Assembly (NCBI RefSeq): GCF_014641735.1
Contig: NZ_BMIH01000004.1
Location: forward strand, 298,337 to 362,336
Length of the DNA stretch: 64,000 nucleotides
Source of the DNA: Sphingomonas metalli
GTDB taxonomy: Bacteria > Pseudomonadota > Alphaproteobacteria > Sphingomonadales > Sphingomonadaceae
Direction of reading: 5' to 3'
The notes beneath the pieces were generated by a model. It was given only the letters and a program-made list of their open reading frames with translations, ran no database searches and was not told the origin of the DNA. This document shows, in pieces, positions 49,557 through 58,565 of this stretch (position 1 is the first letter of the stretch; each line of letters opens with the position of its first letter). The position numbers were made by a program, and so were the translations under genes.

Positions 49557-50912
49557 ATGGACAGCTGGACTGCCGGAACTCGGCAGATTAGCCCTGTCCA
49601 TCACATCCAGTCGGAGCTCGAGATCGCCAATCAGAAGCGCAGCGTCACGACGGTAGCCCGGGCTGTCGCCCGGCCGCTTCTCGTGCGCAACGACGGGTCC
49701 GGCCCGCATCTCGATGCGTTGGAACGCGTAATCGACGGCGCGATCCAGATCGCCATCGCCGTCGCGTTTGTGAAGTCGAAGGGTCTGGGCAGGATCGTCG
49801 GTGGGCTCAAGAAGCGCCTGGGGGCCGGTGCCGCCATCGAGATGTTCGTCGGAACGGACTTCTGCGTGACCGAGCCGAGGGCCCTCAAGGATCTTCTGGA
49901 CCTCGCAAAGTCGCAGCCGAAGCTGACGGTCCTGGTAGCCAAGCCGGATGCACGGGCGACGTTCCATCCGAAGTCCTACCTCGGCGTAGGCGCGAAGGGT
50001 GCCCGCGCGATGGTGGGCTCGGCGAACCTCACCGGCGGCGCGCTCCAGACGAACGAGGAGCTCTCGGTGTTGTGGGACATGCACTTGGCAGACCCGCTCC
50101 TCGCCGAGCTTAGGGCGGTGTTCGACGGCTACCGTGCGAACCCCCGGTTCGAGCCGCTTGATGGCGTCGTGCTCGACCGATACCGCCGCAGGTTCAAGAC
50201 TGCGGGAGAGGTGAAGAGCCGGATTGAGAAGGAGATCGCGGCCTATGACGCCGACGCCTTCGACCTCGCGACGCTCGCTTCGTTGCACGCCGAGTTCAGC
50301 AGCGATCGAGAGGAGGTCCTGGCGTTGGAGAGGCGGCGTCGCGACCGCAAGGCGGCGCTCGTCGTCCAGCGTCAGATCGCCCGCATGGCGAAGATCAGGA
50401 GGTTGTCCGCGCACGACCGGGAGACGTTCGAGGGTCTGTTCCGCGACCTGGTCACGTCGGCTGACGGTCATCGCCACCTCTGGCACTCGGGTGACATTCA
50501 CCGCAGGGGGCAGGAAGCGCTCTCCGATCCGGTCGCCACCATCGCGCTGTTCGAGCTGGCGGCGAAGGTCGCGGCGCAGCCACCCGAGCAAGGCTATGCA
50601 AAGGTGCGCAAGCCTGCTGCCGACATAGGCGGCGTTGGCATCAACATGGTCTCGGAGATCCTGTGCACCTTCGCACCCAAGCGATACGCCGTCTTCAACG
50701 GCAATACGGCGGCCGCGCTGCGTGCCATCGGCGCCGATCCGCCGAGGTCGGTCACGTTGTTCTCGGCCGAGGCGTATGCGCGTGCGTGCGGGGTGGTGGA
50801 GGCGGTGCGCCGGCGGATAGGAGCAGACGACCTGTCGGACGCTGACGCCTTCCTGAACTGGATCTATCAGAACAAGGTGAAGCCCGCCGCGGGTAAGCGC
50901 ACAGGCGACTGA
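49557..50912 (+). CDS. Phospholipase D-like family protein
   Basis: A 451-residue protein. Residues 40-200 are a PLD-like nuclease domain with one HKD-type motif (FHPKSYLGVGAKGARAMVGSANLTGGAL: His-x-Lys and Gly-Ser-x-Asn). One motif per chain implies a dimer, as in bacterial PLD nucleases. Residues 215-310 are helical and charged. The C-terminal 120 residues contain AKVRKPAADIGGVGINMVSE and RYAVFNGNTAAALRAIGADP, a helical module with an HhH-like GGVG. The ATG at 49557 is first in frame but without a strong ribosome site; the domain starts near residue 38. It is divergent from the Ntn-hydrolase gene (158 bp). Confidence 0.75.
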   Translation: MDSWTAGTRQISPVHHIQSELEIANQKRSVTTVARAVARPLLVRNDGSGPHLDALERVIDGAIQIAIAVAFVKSKGLGRIVGGLKKRLGAGAAIEMFVGTDFCVTEPRALKDLLDLAKSQPKLTVLVAKPDARATFHPKSYLGVGAKGARAMVGSANLTGGALQTNEELSVLWDMHLADPLLAELRAVFDGYRANPRFEPLDGVVLDRYRRRFKTAGEVKSRIEKEIAAYDADAFDLATLASLHAEFSSDREEVLALERRRRDRKAALVVQRQIARMAKIRRLSAHDRETFEGLFRDLVTSADGHRHLWHSGDIHRRGQEALSDPVATIALFELAAKVAAQPPEQGYAKVRKPAADIGGVGINMVSEILCTFAPKRYAVFNGNTAAALRAIGADPPRSVTLFSAEAYARACGVVEAVRRRIGADDLSDADAFLNWIYQNKVKPAAGKRTGD

Positions 50913-51006
50913 AAGAGGCCGTCGGACGCGTCGCGATCGCCGGGGCCTCCTGCCCGGCACGCCATCCACGTCTTTCCGAAAAGGTGCGCCGGCACTAGCT
51001 TGAGAC

Positions 51007-51240
51007 ATGGCCGACACGCACGACGCAGAGCAGAAGCAATTCCTCTTCCTCGGAGACTCCGAGGCCGGCGGCGCAGCCAGCCAGCTCGCGGTCGCGGACA
51101 TCCCCTATATCAAGAAGCGGTTAGAGTCGCGGGTCTCCAACTGGGAGGCAATCATCTAGATTCTCCGGAACGAGCCGCTGATTGGGGTGCTGGTCAAGCT
51201 CAACGCCAAGTCAATGGAGAAGATGTGCACCGACGAATAC
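51007..51240 (+). pseudogene. Split gene, 5' part; hypothetical protein interrupted by the transposon
   Basis: The ATG at 51007 opens MADTHDAEQKQFLFLGDSEA, continuing to KKRLESRVSNWEAII, then an amber codon TAG at 51157-51159, then ILRNEPLIGVLVKLNAKSME and CTDEY up to the transposon target site at 51234-51241. The last codons rejoin in frame with the 3' part at 63576-63953 (GAA TAC GCT). The uninterrupted gene would code for 203 residues apart from the amber codon, so the gene is broken twice. I do not recognise the family. It follows the PLD-family gene by 94 bp on the same strand. Confidence 0.8.
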
Positions 51241-51241
51241 G
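51234..51241. repeat. Target site duplication, left copy
   Basis: CGAATACG directly flanks the left terminal repeat. The same 8 bp flank the right terminal repeat at 63569-63576. Eight bases is the duplication length expected for IS1595-type transposition. Confidence 0.95.
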
Positions 51242-51266
51242 CGGCATAATGTCGCAGCTGAACCAA
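51242..51266 (+). repeat. Left terminal inverted repeat, 25 bp
   Basis: Begins CGGCATAATGTCGCAGCTG and is the exact complement of 63544-63568. The inner 60 bp contain further copies of GCGACA/TGTCGC (at 51276, 51296 and 51319) and a GCGTGC-GACA-GCACGC hairpin at 51292-51307, likely transposase binding elements. Confidence 0.95.
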
Positions 51267-51356
51267 AGTGCTGCGGCGACACGCCGGGAAAGCGTGCGAC
51301 AGCACGCATGACCGGTGTGTCGCATTCGAATATGAAAGGCATGCTCTCGCACTCGC

Positions 51357-54008
51357 CTACCGTCGAAGCGGGGCGGTGGTCTTGCAGTTAGGATAGCCTG
51401 AGCATCCGACCATCGGGCTGTAGCGCGCTTTCGGGCGCTCCTTCATGCGCCCTTTGGTGCAGGTAGGACAGCTGTCGCCCGGAGCCATGGGCGTGGTCAG
51501 GTGAACGCGATTGCTGGACCGGCGTGGCTCACCATTGGGGAGATTTCGCTTGAAGTCGCACACGCCGCAGCCTTCGAAAGCACCATAGGAGCCTGAGCGC
51601 TGCGTCAGCACACCCCTACGGCATTTAGGACACGGCTGCAGTTGCCCTCCCTCCTCCAGGCGAACCTCGATCAGGTTTCTTGCGGCCATCTCCACCAAGA
51701 AACGCGAGGGCGTAGACGCCTTGGTGTATATTCGTACCTGCCGACGGGCGCGGGTCATCGCGACGTAGAAGACGCGTCGTTCCTCCGCCATGGGGAAGTC
51801 CTCGCCGTCGGGCATCGCGAGAACCAGCACCGGGTCGTCAGCGATCTGGCTAGGAAAGCCAAGATTGTCCTCGACCATATTGAGGATCATCACATAGTCG
51901 GCTTCGAGCCCTTTCGCCGAGTGGATCGTGCGGAACTCGATGTCGAGTTCGTCACCGAATTCCTGTTGCCAGGTCTGGAGTTCCTCTTCGGGCTCATCGT
52001 GGTTGTAGCGGCCGAGCAGCATGACCGTGATTCGACGCCCCTCCAGGCGATCCACAGCATCTTTCCGGACTCGCACGTGTAGCCGCTTGAGATGCGTCTC
52101 GACGCCCTCCAACGCCTTCTCCGATGATTCGAAGGCGAAGGCGACGATCGATTGTCCTTCCCTCGTGTTAGTCGTCTGAACGGTCTTTTCCAACTGGCGT
52201 GGATTGACCGAGACGAAGGCGCCCGAGGCGTCGCATAACGACTGCGGGCAGCGAAAGGTGGTCGCCATCCTCAGTTGCGAGGAGTGCGGGAACGTGCCGG
52301 CGAAGTCGGTCATCACCGTCAGATCAGCACCTGCAAAGCGGTTGATGCTCTGCCAATCGTCGCCGACGACGCAGAGATGCCCCCGTTGATCCGTTCGATC
52401 GAGCAGCGCCTTCAGAAGCCTGACTCGCGCGCGTGAACTGTCCTGGAACTCGTCGGCGAAGATCATGGTGTAGGGGCTGTCGTAGGCTCCGGCCTCGATC
52501 AGCGCCGCCGCTTCAACGAGCATATCGTCGAAGTCGATGCACGACGCATCCCGTAGCCGTCGCTCCCACTCATCCGCGATCCGCTGGTATAGGGACAGGA
52601 ACCTCAGGGAGCGCGCCAAGTGCGCGTCGTCGTCCGATGCCTCGATACGGCGGCGGATGTCTGCCACGGTGGTGCCGCCGCCCTTCACGTGCTGCTGAAA
52701 GCCGCGCATAAGGTTGGCCAGAGCCAGCGTGTCCATCGGCGGCTCTCCCTTCGCTGGGCGATCCGCAGCGTAGACCGGCTCCACTCCGCGCGCCTTCAGC
52801 GCTTCGGCAAGCTCGTGGAAGGCGACGCCACGACGAATGCCGTGCGAGGTGGTCTCGAACAGTCGCGTTTCTTTTTCGGCGTGGAGATCGCGTTTCCAGG
52901 CGACGCCAGCCAGATAATCGCCGGTGAAGTGTGGCGGCGGATTTCCGTCACGACCGAGCGCAAAGTGTTCGTGGTAGAGCTTCGCATCGGGATAGTAGAA
53001 GTCTGGCCGATACTGCTGATGCGTCGCGGTCCGCGTGTCGTGCTCGTAATCCCGTTCATATTGATAGCCGACGCCGTGATAGAACAGCCAGTCGGCGATC
53101 AGACGCTCCTCTTGGCTCTTGACCCAATCTCCGTTGGCGGTGCGAATGTCACCACGAGCTGCGCCCTTCGGCTCGATCAGATCGGCCGCGCGCCCGATTG
53201 GTCGCCCGAAGATCGTGCGGAACAGGTCCCATTCGATTCCGAAGCCCGGATCGCAAGCGCGTAGGTCTTCGACGATCCTGACGATCACCTCGTTTTCCTG
53301 CCGCCGCGAACCCACCCATGGCGCTTTCGCAGGTCTCACGCCCTGAACCTTGGTAATGACGTCCCTGCCAAACGCATGGAATGTCTTGACCGTGACCCGT
53401 TCTATGCCGTCGATGCCCTTCAGACGCTCACGCACCCGTTGGCGAAGCTCGTCCGCGGCGTCCGTGTTGAAGGCGAGCAGCAAGATCTGCTCGGGTTCGG
53501 CTAGCCCCTGGTGAAGCACATAGCCCGTCTTAGCGACCATCGTGGAGGTCTTACCCGAGCCGGCAGCCGCCACGATCTGCACGGCGTCGTCCATGCAGAT
53601 ACAGGCGTCCGCCTGTTCGTCGGTCAGAGGCGATGCTTCCACAGTGTCGAAGAACGCCTTCAATGCGGCTTTCTGGTCGATCAGATGTTTCTGGTTGTGC
53701 GTCGCGAATTCGGCGAGGAGCTTCCTGGTCGCAACGCGCTTGGTGACGCCGAAGCTATCGCGATCCGAACCTGGCGGAGGGTATGCCTCGATGATGCGGT
53801 GCGCGGCGCTCTGCGGGATCCAGCGGGACCGATCGACTTCGGACTCCCATTTCTCACGCCAGTTGCGCTCCTGCGCCTCTTGTTCACGACGCCATCGATC
53901 CGGGTCGAAGGGCGTTGACGAACCGCCGCCGTAGGACGGTCGCTTTTCGTCGGAACCGAACATGCTCCCGACCAGCGCGACGGCCCCGAGGGCCAGCCAC
54001 TCGATCAC
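51357..54008 (-). CDS. UvrD-family helicase with C-terminal zinc ribbons
   Basis: An 883-residue SF1 helicase. It starts with a short hydrophobic segment (MIEWLALGAVALVGSMFG), possibly a membrane anchor. Walker A is VAAAGSGKTSTMVA near residue 145, motif II MIFADEFQDSS, motif III CVVGDDWQSINRFAGADLTV, motif VI RRVFYVAMTRARRQVRIYTK. An inserted segment near 320-350 (GVGYQYERDYEHDTRTATHQ, QYRPDFYYPDAKLYHEH) looks like a PD-(D/E)XK-type nuclease insert. The C-terminus holds topoisomerase-like zinc ribbons (CPKCRRGVLTQRSG...CGVC; CPTCTKGRM...CSGYPNC). It is the last gene of the transposon cargo operon. Confidence 0.87.
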   Translation of the reverse strand: MIEWLALGAVALVGSMFGSDEKRPSYGGGSSTPFDPDRWRREQEAQERNWREKWESEVDRSRWIPQSAAHRIIEAYPPPGSDRDSFGVTKRVATRKLLAEFATHNQKHLIDQKAALKAFFDTVEASPLTDEQADACICMDDAVQIVAAAGSGKTSTMVAKTGYVLHQGLAEPEQILLLAFNTDAADELRQRVRERLKGIDGIERVTVKTFHAFGRDVITKVQGVRPAKAPWVGSRRQENEVIVRIVEDLRACDPGFGIEWDLFRTIFGRPIGRAADLIEPKGAARGDIRTANGDWVKSQEERLIADWLFYHGVGYQYERDYEHDTRTATHQQYRPDFYYPDAKLYHEHFALGRDGNPPPHFTGDYLAGVAWKRDLHAEKETRLFETTSHGIRRGVAFHELAEALKARGVEPVYAADRPAKGEPPMDTLALANLMRGFQQHVKGGGTTVADIRRRIEASDDDAHLARSLRFLSLYQRIADEWERRLRDASCIDFDDMLVEAAALIEAGAYDSPYTMIFADEFQDSSRARVRLLKALLDRTDQRGHLCVVGDDWQSINRFAGADLTVMTDFAGTFPHSSQLRMATTFRCPQSLCDASGAFVSVNPRQLEKTVQTTNTREGQSIVAFAFESSEKALEGVETHLKRLHVRVRKDAVDRLEGRRITVMLLGRYNHDEPEEELQTWQQEFGDELDIEFRTIHSAKGLEADYVMILNMVEDNLGFPSQIADDPVLVLAMPDGEDFPMAEERRVFYVAMTRARRQVRIYTKASTPSRFLVEMAARNLIEVRLEEGGQLQPCPKCRRGVLTQRSGSYGAFEGCGVCDFKRNLPNGEPRRSSNRVHLTTPMAPGDSCPTCTKGRMKERPKARYSPMVGCSGYPNCKTTAPLRR

Positions 54009-54021
54009 CGCCCGCCGCCCG

Positions 54022-54843
54022 TCACGGGAGGTTCTCTTCGCGATACTCTCCTACGACCCAGATAAAGCTCTGCACATCGATGCGATCTGCGGGACCAAGC
54101 TGCGCGATCCCGGCAGCCGTATCGTCAGCCAGGTCGAGCAGGCTGCGATACACATCGGCCGTGATCTCCGAATCATATTCGATCGCGAAGCGGTGGCCGA
54201 TCCGCTCCGCAAAGTCGCGGGTGGCCGTCGGCTTCAGGAACATGTGTTGTTCGGGTGACCACAGGAACGGCAGATAGGTGGCGATAGGCCAAGTCAGCGT
54301 TCCATGCGGCGCGATCGCATTTCGCATGCCGGCGATTCCGCTGTTGAACTCGCCATTGGCGAATGCGGCTGCCGCGCGAAGGAACGCGCCGCCATGCTCC
54401 GCCAGAACCTCGCGGAGCCTGGTCGACTCCTGCAGCGACGGCATGTGGGTCCACAGCTCATCCTTCTTGAACGCTGCGGCCAGCGTTTTTCCGTCAGCAT
54501 CGGTCGCCTTTTCTGCCGCGGTGAGCGGGAGCAGCGTCATGAGCGTCTTGTGGGCGTCGACCTTGTAGCGGCGCTCGCCATCGTGAGCAGTGTAACGCTG
54601 TCCGGCGAAGCCGCCGGGCATGAACTTGAGGAAGCGCGCGATCGCGCCTTCCATCCCGAAGTAATTCGGATGCGCCGTCCCAGCGAGATTCATGAGCCGC
54701 GCGCGGAGCCGGTTCCGGTCCTCATCGTGCAGCTTTTCGCCGATGACCTTCCCGCCTAGGATGACGACGCCGATCCAGGTGCCGTCCTTGTCCGCGCCGA
54801 TGCGGAGGACGGCCTTGCCGTATTTCTGGTCCGTCGTCCTCAT
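54022..54843 (-). CDS. Hypothetical cargo protein
   Basis: A 273-residue protein that I do not recognise. The N-terminus has a beta-hairpin-like pattern (AVLRIGADKDGTWIGVVILG). The middle has MEGAIARFLKFMPGGFAGQR and KVDAHKTLMTLLPLTAAEKA; near the C-terminus TWPIATYLPFLWSPEQHMFL and YDSEITADVYRSLLDLADDT. No catalytic motif is apparent. Its ATG lies in the stop of the J-like gene (ATGA) and the helicase gene starts 13 bp after its end, so it belongs to the cargo operon. Confidence 0.6.
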   Translation of the reverse strand: MRTTDQKYGKAVLRIGADKDGTWIGVVILGGKVIGEKLHDEDRNRLRARLMNLAGTAHPNYFGMEGAIARFLKFMPGGFAGQRYTAHDGERRYKVDAHKTLMTLLPLTAAEKATDADGKTLAAAFKKDELWTHMPSLQESTRLREVLAEHGGAFLRAAAAFANGEFNSGIAGMRNAIAPHGTLTWPIATYLPFLWSPEQHMFLKPTATRDFAERIGHRFAIEYDSEITADVYRSLLDLADDTAAGIAQLGPADRIDVQSFIWVVGEYREENLP

Positions 54844-56441
54844 GCCATGAAAGCCTCGCTCAACCGAACGCGTCCGTTCTTGAAGGCCTGCCGGACCAGC
54901 CCCTCGAAGAAGTGGATGTTGTCCACCTCCCGGTACGCCATGGAAGCCGAGGCCTTGGAGCCCTTCGGTCCGTTGACGATGAACGAGCCATCGGCCGTCG
55001 TGACGCTCACGTCCGCCCAGGCGAACTCGGCCGGCTCGCTACCGAGGAACTTTCGCCTGGTCAGCACCACGGTGTCGTTACGGACGATCATGCTCCCGAA
55101 CCGCAGCTCACCGCCAGCACCGAGCTTTTCCACCATTTCGTTGACGAGCCGAAATCCTACACCCTTCCACAGCTTCGGGACGAACGCCTCGAAGATGGCC
55201 CCGTTCTTAAACTCAGCCGTGGTAGTGGAGCTTCCGTCGGTCCAGGCGATCAGATAGTCGGTGCCGGTCGGAATGCCGTTGACCGACTTTCTCACTGCCC
55301 CCCATCGCACACCACGGACGGCAGTCAGAGCCGTCCGCCGGCCTCGCCACTCGATACCCGCTTTATCGATGGCCAAGCGGGTCTTGCTGAACGTGCCGAT
55401 GTCCGCTGCATACGAAAGGTCGGCATCCTCTTGTGCCGCCTCAGCGGCCAGCTTCTCGAGAGCCTTGGCGTCCTCGGCGACCTGGTTCGCGATTCGCGGC
55501 AGGGCGGAGAAGCTGGCGCCGACCATGGCGGACACCTGCCGCGCCTCGTCGATCAGGTGATGATCGTTGTAGAGGTCGATCGACAGTCCACGGACGGCGA
55601 AGGCGAGGTTCTCACTATCCGAGTCCTTGCGACCAAGCAGGGTCGCGCTGACCTGGATCGGGTGGGTCAACTCGTCCCATGTGACGAGAAGCTCCTTCAG
55701 GGCCTCGAACAACGGCGAAAGCGCGTCCGGGCGCGTGGCAGCGAGTTCCCTGGCCTTGGCGACGAGGCGTTTGGCGCCATCAACCTCCTTGGTCATGAAC
55801 GGCTGGGCGCGGAGAGCGTAGTCCGCAATCAGCTCGTGCATGAAAAGGGGGAATCGTTCCTCGGCTTCGAGCTTGTCGACAAGCAGGAACATCGCTTCCG
55901 CCATCTCGGCCGTCGGCGTCCGCTCCATCACCGTCATCGCCGACCGGCGCCAGCCTTGGCGACGATCACGCAGGACGTCCTCGGCAGACTCGGCGGAGGA
56001 GAACGATGGGAAGCCCGCGATCTCGCGGTCCTCATTGATCTCCCGCAGCACCTGATGGAGATCGACTCCATCGACAGCGGCGCTCAGCTCATCCAGGAAC
56101 GCGCCCAGCTCCGCGATCCCTGCAGGCGTCCAGCGCTCGGCGGCGATCGCGAGGGCGTTTGCCTTGGCCAGCCCGGCAAGAGGTAGCTGACCGATGCGTG
56201 TCACCGGTGTCGACAGCGCCTGCTCGGCGACCTTCGGCGACGTACCGGGGAACCAGCCGAGCTCCGCCTCGAGGCGTTTGCGGGGATTGATGAGGGTCGC
56301 CCGCGCCTGCGAACATAGCTCAGCGTCGAGAACGTCAGAACGATCCTCGGCCGCCTCCATGATCCGTGCGCGGTCATCGCGCATCGTGATGCCGAGGACC
56401 GCGAATGGGTTGGTCGTCGTCACGGGGTCTTCACTGGACAC
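54840..56441 (-). CDS. J-like domain protein of the cargo operon
   Basis: A 533-residue protein starting at a GTG at 56441 that overlaps the previous gene by 11 bp. The first 75 residues resemble a J-domain-like module (NPFAVLGITMRDDRARIMEA through CSQARATLINPRKRLEAELG), though the HPD tripeptide of true J-domains is absent. Then comes a long helical region, and a C-terminal beta domain with repeated strands (RGVRWGAVRKSVNGIPTGTD; ELRFGSMIVRNDTVVLTRRK; SVTTADGSFIVNGPKGS). With the Hsp70 nearby it may act as a co-chaperone or substrate adaptor; this is inference. Confidence 0.65.
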   Translation of the reverse strand: MSSEDPVTTTNPFAVLGITMRDDRARIMEAAEDRSDVLDAELCSQARATLINPRKRLEAELGWFPGTSPKVAEQALSTPVTRIGQLPLAGLAKANALAIAAERWTPAGIAELGAFLDELSAAVDGVDLHQVLREINEDREIAGFPSFSSAESAEDVLRDRRQGWRRSAMTVMERTPTAEMAEAMFLLVDKLEAEERFPLFMHELIADYALRAQPFMTKEVDGAKRLVAKARELAATRPDALSPLFEALKELLVTWDELTHPIQVSATLLGRKDSDSENLAFAVRGLSIDLYNDHHLIDEARQVSAMVGASFSALPRIANQVAEDAKALEKLAAEAAQEDADLSYAADIGTFSKTRLAIDKAGIEWRGRRTALTAVRGVRWGAVRKSVNGIPTGTDYLIAWTDGSSTTTAEFKNGAIFEAFVPKLWKGVGFRLVNEMVEKLGAGGELRFGSMIVRNDTVVLTRRKFLGSEPAEFAWADVSVTTADGSFIVNGPKGSKASASMAYREVDNIHFFEGLVRQAFKNGRVRLSEAFMA

Positions 56442-57198
56442 GGTTACGCCCTTCCGTCTCTAGCTGCGAACGCTTTTGTTCGACCTGCGACGCGGCGAGA
56501 GGCCGGTCGTTCGACATGATAGATCGGTTGACGCAGCGGCGGTTGTAATCGTTTACGGCGTCGTTGAAGCCGTCCACGTTGCGATTGAATCGGTCGACGT
56601 CGCTGTATTGCAAGCTGTCGAGTTCCGTCTTCTGCGCGGCAATCCGCATATCCTCGGCGAGGCAGTAGCGGACTTCCGATATGCTGAGGGTGGAATAGCC
56701 TGGAAGCGGCTTGTCCAGGGCGCCATCGTCCTCTTGCGCTTCCTCCTCCGTGGTGGACGTGCCGGCATCCGCGGCATCGAGGGCTTCGCCGATAGTAGGA
56801 GTCCCGGCGCCTTCATCGACGGCGGTCATGTTGTCCGTCATCGAATCCGGGTCGTTCATGTCGGTGACGGACTCCCCGGTCTGGTCCCAAGAGCTTGAGG
56901 TAGAATAGGACGGCGACGTGGAGTCGCTGTCGCTCACGGCACGAACACCGCCGAAGATGCAGGCCTTGATCGCGAGGAGAAGGCCAATCGCGAGGATCCA
57001 TCCTCCCACCTTCTTCAGGCCGCCCGTGAACGCTCCGCCATCGCTGTGGACCGGCGTGGACGGCGTTACCGGCGCGGGCGCTGGAGCCGGTGCAGGTCGC
57101 GGACCGGAGGCGATCCGGTCCGCCTTCGCGATCGCGCCATCGACGTCGGTGCTGAATTCGGACAGGCCGTCGAAGCCCCTGCCTGTTGAGTCGGTCAT
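56431..57198 (-). CDS. Single-pass membrane protein of the cargo operon
   Basis: A 255-residue protein. A cytosolic Pro/Ala-rich N-terminus (RPAPAPAPAPVTPSTP) is followed by one membrane segment at about 66-83 (GWILAIGLLLAIKACIFG), then an acidic Ser/Thr/Asp-rich linker and a C-terminal helical domain with paired cysteines (VRYCLAEDMRIAAQKTELDS; VNDYNRRCVNRSIMSN). The C-terminal domain probably lies in the periplasm. No family is known to me. It starts 3 bp before the end of the AAA+ gene region, so it is part of one operon and could anchor the system at the membrane. Confidence 0.65.
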   Translation of the reverse strand: MTDSTGRGFDGLSEFSTDVDGAIAKADRIASGPRPAPAPAPAPVTPSTPVHSDGGAFTGGLKKVGGWILAIGLLLAIKACIFGGVRAVSDSDSTSPSYSTSSSWDQTGESVTDMNDPDSMTDNMTAVDEGAGTPTIGEALDAADAGTSTTEEEAQEDDGALDKPLPGYSTLSISEVRYCLAEDMRIAAQKTELDSLQYSDVDRFNRNVDGFNDAVNDYNRRCVNRSIMSNDRPLAASQVEQKRSQLETEGRNRVQ

Positions 57199-57200
57199 GG

Positions 57201-58565
57201 TCAGAACCCGATCCTGCGCTGGTCATCGGCGTTGCGCGACGGGCTCTTCGCCAGCGCCGCGGCAATCTCGTCAGCCCCGATCCGCTCCTTGCGCGCGCGT
57301 GCAGCCAGCCGCCCCGCCTCGCGTATGACGAAGGCGACGTCCGACAGCGGGCGGCCGGCCAGCCGGTCCGCCAGCCCGCTGAGGTCGTCCACATCGTTGG
57401 GGATGTCGGTGAGCAGAGACTGCAGCAGACCCGCGATCTCTTCCCGACCCGCGTGATCAACGTGGATGACGTGGTCGAAGCGGCCGCGGCGCAGTATGGC
57501 GGGGTCGATCGCATCGACCTGGTTCGTCATGCCGATCACCAACACGCGGTTCCTGGCCGCCTCGGGGATGCGACGCAGGAACTCCGCGATCTCCTCGACG
57601 TGGTGCTGTTGGGAACCGGCTTCACGGCTCGACAGGAACGCGTCCATCTCGTCGATGACGATGACCGAGGGGGCGGCCTTGATCGCATCCGCGAACACCT
57701 GCGCGACCTTGCGTGAGGTCTCGTGGATGTAAGGGCTGGCGACGCTGGACGCCTCGATGGGGAAGCTCGGCCAGCCAAGGTGCTCAACCAGTCGTTCAAC
57801 CGCAAACGTCTTGCCGCAACCGGTCGGTCCTTCAAGGATGATCCCGCCCGGAAATCCGATTCCGAGCGCAGCGTAACGCTCCTCGTCGGCCACGATGTCG
57901 ATGACGTGCTCGTTGAAAAAATCGGCAAGAGCGCGGCGACCGGGCAATTCGAAGCGTCCAATCGGCGTCGGTGACGCCTTCGGCTTGGAGGCATTGCCCT
58001 TCCGTGTTCTGGGCGTGCCGGACCGCACGGGTTTCTTGGTGGCCAACCCGGCGGTCACCGCGATCAACTCGAGATCGCCTTCGTCGAACTTCGGACAAAT
58101 GCGCGCGAGCGCAACTATGTCATCACCCGACACCTCGACGCCACCAGTCATGTAGCGGCCGAGGACATCGGCTCTCGACATGGGTTCCGCGGCGGACGCA
58201 TCGAACGGAACGAGCATGCCCTTCATCTCATCATAGATGACGCCACGCACTGGCTCGTCGATCGCTGCAACGGCGCTAGCGAAATTGAGCGCCTGATCGA
58301 CCGTGATTGGCCGCGGCAGGTGCTCAAGCAGGTCGAGCGCGCCGGAGGCGAGCTGGCAGCGGTAATTAGTCCCGGCAAACGTCAGCTCCTTGAGCCCAGC
58401 CGGTTCAAGCGCAGTCGCCGAGGCGAACGCAGGCGTCATGACGAGAACGCGCCGGCCGCCCTTGGCCGCGTGAATCCAGAAGGCGTCGTCGACCGAGCGG
58501 ATGACCCGCCCGAGCACCTGGTCATCCGGCAGCGGAGTGCCTTGAGGAAGCGGGGAGCTGGGCAT
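57201..58565 (-). CDS. AAA+ ATPase of the cargo operon
   Basis: A 454-residue classic AAA ATPase. An unknown N-terminal domain (1-190; GRVIRSVDDAFWIHAAKGGR) precedes the AAA module: Walker A LEGPTGCGKTFAVERLV near 243-252, Walker B VIVIDEMDAFLSSR near 300, sensor 1 VLVIGMTNQVDAIDPAILRR, and the arginine finger region RRGRFDHVIHV. This is Cdc48/FtsH-like in its core. The ATG at 58565 shares a base with the stop of the Hsp70 gene (TGATG), indicating coupling; open frame upstream of it is spurious. It probably remodels a protein complex together with the Hsp70. Confidence 0.88.
   Translation of the reverse strand: MPSSPLPQGTPLPDDQVLGRVIRSVDDAFWIHAAKGGRRVLVMTPAFASATALEPAGLKELTFAGTNYRCQLASGALDLLEHLPRPITVDQALNFASAVAAIDEPVRGVIYDEMKGMLVPFDASAAEPMSRADVLGRYMTGGVEVSGDDIVALARICPKFDEGDLELIAVTAGLATKKPVRSGTPRTRKGNASKPKASPTPIGRFELPGRRALADFFNEHVIDIVADEERYAALGIGFPGGIILEGPTGCGKTFAVERLVEHLGWPSFPIEASSVASPYIHETSRKVAQVFADAIKAAPSVIVIDEMDAFLSSREAGSQQHHVEEIAEFLRRIPEAARNRVLVIGMTNQVDAIDPAILRRGRFDHVIHVDHAGREEIAGLLQSLLTDIPNDVDDLSGLADRLAGRPLSDVAFVIREAGRLAARARKERIGADEIAAALAKSPSRNADDQRRIGF

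Noticed and set aside
49557..51240. PLD gene and the small split gene as a two-gene toxin system
   Set aside because: They are 94 bp apart on one strand, but no toxin or antitoxin features can be seen in the split gene.
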